Source: Fictibacillus terranigra (GTDB taxonomy: Bacteria; Bacillota; Bacilli; Bacillales; Fictibacillaceae). Taken from it: a stretch of DNA of 64,000 nucleotides. The stretch is from the NCBI RefSeq assembly GCF_030412265.1, contig NZ_JAUHLN010000009.1:1-64000 (forward strand), in the 5' to 3' direction. This document shows, piece by piece, positions 61,077 through 64,000 of this stretch (position 1 is the stretch's first letter; each line of letters begins with the position of its first letter). The position numbers were made by a program, and so were the translations under genes. The notes beneath the pieces are model-generated. The model was not told the origin of the DNA, made no database searches, and saw only the letters and a list, made by a program, of their open reading frames with translations.

Positions 61077-63538
61077 TTGAAATCAGAAATAAACAGATCA
61101 TCATTGACGGAAAACCTGAAATCATAATGTGCGGGGAGATTCACTACTTTAGACTTGACCGGAGCGACTGGCAAGACCGAATCACCAAATTAAAAGAAGC
61201 AGGCTGCAATGCTGTTGCGTCATACATTCCATGGATTTGCCATGAAGCAGTAGAAGGTGAAGTAGACTTGACAGGCCGCAAACGGCCAGAACTGGATATA
61301 GGCGGATTCATTGATCTCTGCAATGAAAATGGCCTCTATTTCTTTGCGAGGCCAGGCCCGTTTATAATGGCAGAAATGAAAAACGAAGGAATTCCATTTT
61401 GGGTATACGAAAAGCATCCGGAAATCATCCCTGTCACATGGGATGGAGGGGCAATACCTACCCGAACCATTGATTATCTGGCTCCATCTTTTCTAAAAGA
61501 AACCCGCAAGTGGTTTAAGAACATTATGGGCGTCATCGAGCCAAGGCTGCATCAGCATGGCGGAAACGTAATCGCTGTGCAGCTCGATAATGAAATCGGC
61601 ATGCTTTCCTGGGTAAATAATTCACCTGACCTGACGGACCAGCTGCTTGACGACTTTTTCAACTGGCTGCAGCAAAACTATGAAAAACAGCAGTTGAAGC
61701 TCCGTTATCCTTTTGCCTTGATGGAAATATCAGCCCGAAATGAACAGATCCGTTCTCCAAAAGAAGAATATGCTGCCGAGTTAATCGGCGATTTGGGCCG
61801 TTATATGAGGCACCGCTTTAGCCGGTATGTAAACGAGCTTCGAGCCTATTCGGAAGAGTTTGGAGTGAAGGACATTCCGTTTGTAATCAATATCCATGGT
61901 ACAAGCGGGGGAAGAGCACTCACCTATCCGATCGGAATCAGCCAGCTTTATGAATCGTATACACAGAATCCAGGGTATTTGTCCGGATCCGATATTTATT
62001 TCGGTGACTTGAACATGACCACCTTTCAGGATCTTTATTTAATAAACGGCTTTATGGATGCGGTACACCAGGAGGACCAGCCGCTGACTTCTGTTGAGTT
62101 TAATTGCGGTGACGGGAATTTTGGAACCACATACAGTGACCGCTATGATCCATCCGCTGTCGATTTTAAGATCAGAATGTGTATCGCACAGGGAAACCGC
62201 CTCATTAACTTTTATTTGTTTACCGGCGGACGCAATTACAGAATGGATCAGGAACTGAACGACGGAAATGACAGGATTGCTTTTACCGGTGAAAGGCATG
62301 GATTTGCAGCTCCCGTAAGCCCCGAGGGAGAATTGAACTATACCTATCCCCGTATGGCTAGAGTCACGAAAACCATGATGGCCGTTTCAGATAAACTGGC
62401 TGTTATGAAAGAAGAGCATGATCCAGTGGCCTTTGGATTTATCCCTGACTATTACATGACAGAGTCCCATTATTCTGAAAGCTGCAAAATGAGAGAGATC
62501 ATCCAGAACCTTGAGAAAAATCGCGCCAGCGGAGGCTGGGAAATCATGGCCCGCGCGATGCTGCTTGCAGGTTATCGTTTCGGATCCACGGATATTCAAA
62601 ACAAACCGCTGAACCCAAAAATCACACCTGTTTTGGCTCTTCCGTCTGCACGATATATGAATCCTGGAATTCAGCAGAAACTTTCTGATTATGTTCGGGA
62701 AGGAGGAGGCCTGCTCCTCTACGGAGAAGTGCCCGTCTATGATATGGAGGGGAAACCATGTACACTGTTAGCTGATTCACTCGGTGTAAGTCCGAGGGGA
62801 ACGAGAAAGGATTCTGACCATTATTTTTTATCTGTGACAGCTGCTGGATGGGCATCGCCTCGTCCTGAAGTGAGGAGCCATACTGCACATACTTATGAAA
62901 TCAGCGAGGCTGAGCCTATCTTAACCGTTTACGGCACTGATGAAGTTTGCGGGTTTGAAGCCATGTATGGCCAAGGAAAAGCGATTATGATTGGGGCAGC
63001 TTACAGCTGTGATCTTCCGCTATTTACAGAAGCTCTTGAAAGGCTGGGGGCAAAAGCAGGCCTGAAGCATGATTTCAAGGACCACGGTATTTTTCTTACG
63101 TCCACAGCAAATGAGGATGGAGGAAGGTTTTATCATCTTCTGAATCTCGATGGATTTGATAAAGAGCTTCACCTTTATCTTGAAGGAATCCCCTTGTTTG
63201 GAGAAAAAAAGCTTTTGCTGCAAAGCAAGGATGGACTGATGCTTCCGGTCAATATGAAATTAAACAATGGCGTAAAAATTGTTTACTCCACCTCAGAAAT
63301 TACAGAAGTAACCCTTAATAAAATGACTTTCAGGCTGACACAAAAAGAGGACATCATCGTGCTTGAAGGAACCCCCAATGTTGTCCCATCTTCTGATATT
63401 CATATAGAAGAAAGAAACGGACAGACCATTGTCACATCAAGGAAACACGCCAAGGTTGATGACCATCTAGTAATTCATATTCAAGAGTCTATAGGAGGTC
63501 TAACAAAAGAAACCGAAACAGCGGCCAAAAGCCACTGA
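61073..63538 (+). CDS. GH35 beta-galactosidase-like glycosidase
   Basis: Clan GH-A glycosidase of 821 aa. The start of GH35 is unmistakable: IIIDGKPEIIMCGEIHYFRL and AVASYIPWICHE. The acid/base is E174 in VQLDNEIG and the nucleophile E342 in TSVEFNCGDG. The middle carries a beta-galactosidase trimerisation-like (GATase1-like) region (about 520-660, with REGGGLLLYGEVP), followed by beta domains. No signal peptide; acts in the cytoplasm on imported substrate. ATGA overlap with the symporter gene. Confidence 0.88.
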   Translation: MIEIRNKQIIIDGKPEIIMCGEIHYFRLDRSDWQDRITKLKEAGCNAVASYIPWICHEAVEGEVDLTGRKRPELDIGGFIDLCNENGLYFFARPGPFIMAEMKNEGIPFWVYEKHPEIIPVTWDGGAIPTRTIDYLAPSFLKETRKWFKNIMGVIEPRLHQHGGNVIAVQLDNEIGMLSWVNNSPDLTDQLLDDFFNWLQQNYEKQQLKLRYPFALMEISARNEQIRSPKEEYAAELIGDLGRYMRHRFSRYVNELRAYSEEFGVKDIPFVINIHGTSGGRALTYPIGISQLYESYTQNPGYLSGSDIYFGDLNMTTFQDLYLINGFMDAVHQEDQPLTSVEFNCGDGNFGTTYSDRYDPSAVDFKIRMCIAQGNRLINFYLFTGGRNYRMDQELNDGNDRIAFTGERHGFAAPVSPEGELNYTYPRMARVTKTMMAVSDKLAVMKEEHDPVAFGFIPDYYMTESHYSESCKMREIIQNLEKNRASGGWEIMARAMLLAGYRFGSTDIQNKPLNPKITPVLALPSARYMNPGIQQKLSDYVREGGGLLLYGEVPVYDMEGKPCTLLADSLGVSPRGTRKDSDHYFLSVTAAGWASPRPEVRSHTAHTYEISEAEPILTVYGTDEVCGFEAMYGQGKAIMIGAAYSCDLPLFTEALERLGAKAGLKHDFKDHGIFLTSTANEDGGRFYHLLNLDGFDKELHLYLEGIPLFGEKKLLLQSKDGLMLPVNMKLNNGVKIVYSTSEITEVTLNKMTFRLTQKEDIIVLEGTPNVVPSSDIHIEERNGQTIVTSRKHAKVDDHLVIHIQESIGGLTKETETAAKSH

Positions 63539-63558
63539 AAATTGAGGGAGGAATTCAA

Positions 63559-64000
63559 ATGAAAAAACTAAAGATTGGGGTAATTGGGTGTGGGACCATT
63601 GCCAAATACAGACACCTTCCGGAATATGACGTGAATCCTAATGTGGAGCTCACAGCAGTGTGTGATCTCGTGCCTGAAAGAGCAGAGGCGTATGCAGATC
63701 AAAATATGGTGCAAAGGCATTTACAGATTACCATGAGTTATTAAAAGTGGAAGAACTGGATGCAGTGAGTGTCTGCCTACCAAATTACCTGCATGCAAAG
63801 GTTACGATTGTAGCTTTAGATGCTGGCAAGCATGTTCTTTGCGAAAAGCCAATGGCCACTTCAAGGCAAGAAGGGGAGCAGATGATTGAGGCTGCCGTTA
63901 AGAACGGAAAAAAGCTGATGATCGGCCATAACCAGCGTTTTGTCGCAGCACATGTTAAGGCTAAGAAGTTGATTGCGTCAGGTGCCATCGGAAAAATTTA
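63559..64000 (+). pseudogene. Gfo/Idh/MocA oxidoreductase, frameshifted, truncated by window edge
   Basis: GGGAGG precedes ATG 63559. The frame reads LKIGVIGCGTIAKYRHLPEY to a stop at 63744, but homology moves to another frame at an A-run (63701-63704). From 63705 it reads YGAKAFTDYHELLKVEELDA and VSVCLPNYLH, with the catalytic motif HVLCEKPMATS, open to the window end. One missing A (AAAA instead of AAAAA) would restore a normal gene. It may be a true pseudogene, a sequencing error or, less likely, a slippery site. Third Gfo/Idh of the locus. Confidence 0.85.

Noticed and set aside
1-64000. CRISPR arrays, tRNA/rRNA genes, phage structural or defence genes
   Set aside because: No regularly spaced repeats, no cloverleaf sequences and no recognisable defence or phage proteins were seen; the tyrosine recombinase alone is not evidence for a prophage.

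Overview
The window looks like chromosomal DNA of a Bacillaceae bacterium (Bacillus-like, low to moderate GC). The evidence is GGAGG-type ribosome binding sites 5-9 nt from ATG/TTG/GTG starts, frequent TTG starts, consensus sigma-A promoters with 17-bp spacers, CcpA-type cre boxes, and carbohydrate ABC importers that lack their own ATPase (the shared MsmX arrangement). It is an accessory catabolic region made of several sugar or osmolyte utilisation clusters separated by decayed genes and transposon remnants. I saw no rRNA, tRNA, CRISPR array, phage module or recognisable defence system.

Left part (1-16 kb): the end of a tyrosine recombinase, an IS21 IstB remnant, then a set that fits catabolism of compatible solutes or N-modified amino acids. 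It has a creatinase/ectoine-hydrolase-like M24 protein, a fragment of an EhuB-like binding protein, a PucR regulator, a ProP-like symporter, an M20 amidohydrolase, EtfA/EtfB, a DAO-family FAD dehydrogenase and a membrane Fe-S (HdrD/DgcB-like) protein. The last four form a plausible electron chain: substrate -> FAD enzyme -> Etf -> Fe-S membrane protein -> quinone. An almost identical 20-bp dyad lies upstream of the M24 gene and upstream of the Fe-S gene.

16.5-25.9 kb: a GntR-controlled operon with a type I mannose-6-phosphate isomerase carrying an extra N-terminal domain, a binding protein, two permeases, a BadF-type sugar kinase, a GH63/trehalase-like glycosidase and an SGNH hydrolase. It is most simply read as uptake and breakdown of an (acylated?) mannose-containing glycoside. 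Two identical palindromes precede the isomerase gene.

25.9-27.2 kb: a gene graveyard with two pieces of a GH2 beta-galactosidase in opposite orientations, a PucR-type N-terminal domain with stops, and an SDR tail.

27.3-44.4 kb: an IclR-controlled cluster with an ABC importer, a GH39-like glycosidase, an M81 (MlrC-like) protein, a class III aminotransferase, an IlvD/Edd dehydratase with unusual cluster ligands, an SDR, an FAH-family enzyme, a secreted 5'-nucleotidase-like protein, an SMP-30 lactonase, a VOC protein and an MFS exporter/importer. Dehydrogenase + lactonase + dehydratase + FAH enzyme is the tool set of a non-phosphorylative sugar-acid pathway. The aminotransferase and M81 protein suggest that the substrate carries nitrogen.

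44.6-64 kb: a divergent LacI-controlled locus. Leftward: binding protein, sugar isomerase/epimerase and Gfo/Idh oxidoreductase. Rightward: LacI, two permeases, PhyH dioxygenase, YesL-like protein, phosphotriesterase-like protein, SDR, SIS protein, GntR, FAD oxidoreductase, ROK kinase, Gfo/Idh, NupG-like symporter, GH35 beta-galactosidase, and a frameshifted Gfo/Idh running off the edge. The Gfo/Idh plus isomerase-fold pair resembles known oxidative (3-keto) deglycosylation systems. Both divergent promoters are TTGACT-N17-TATAAT with a LacI-type operator 9 bp downstream of each -10 box. This cluster and the 28-42 kb cluster are the best candidates for undescribed pathways.
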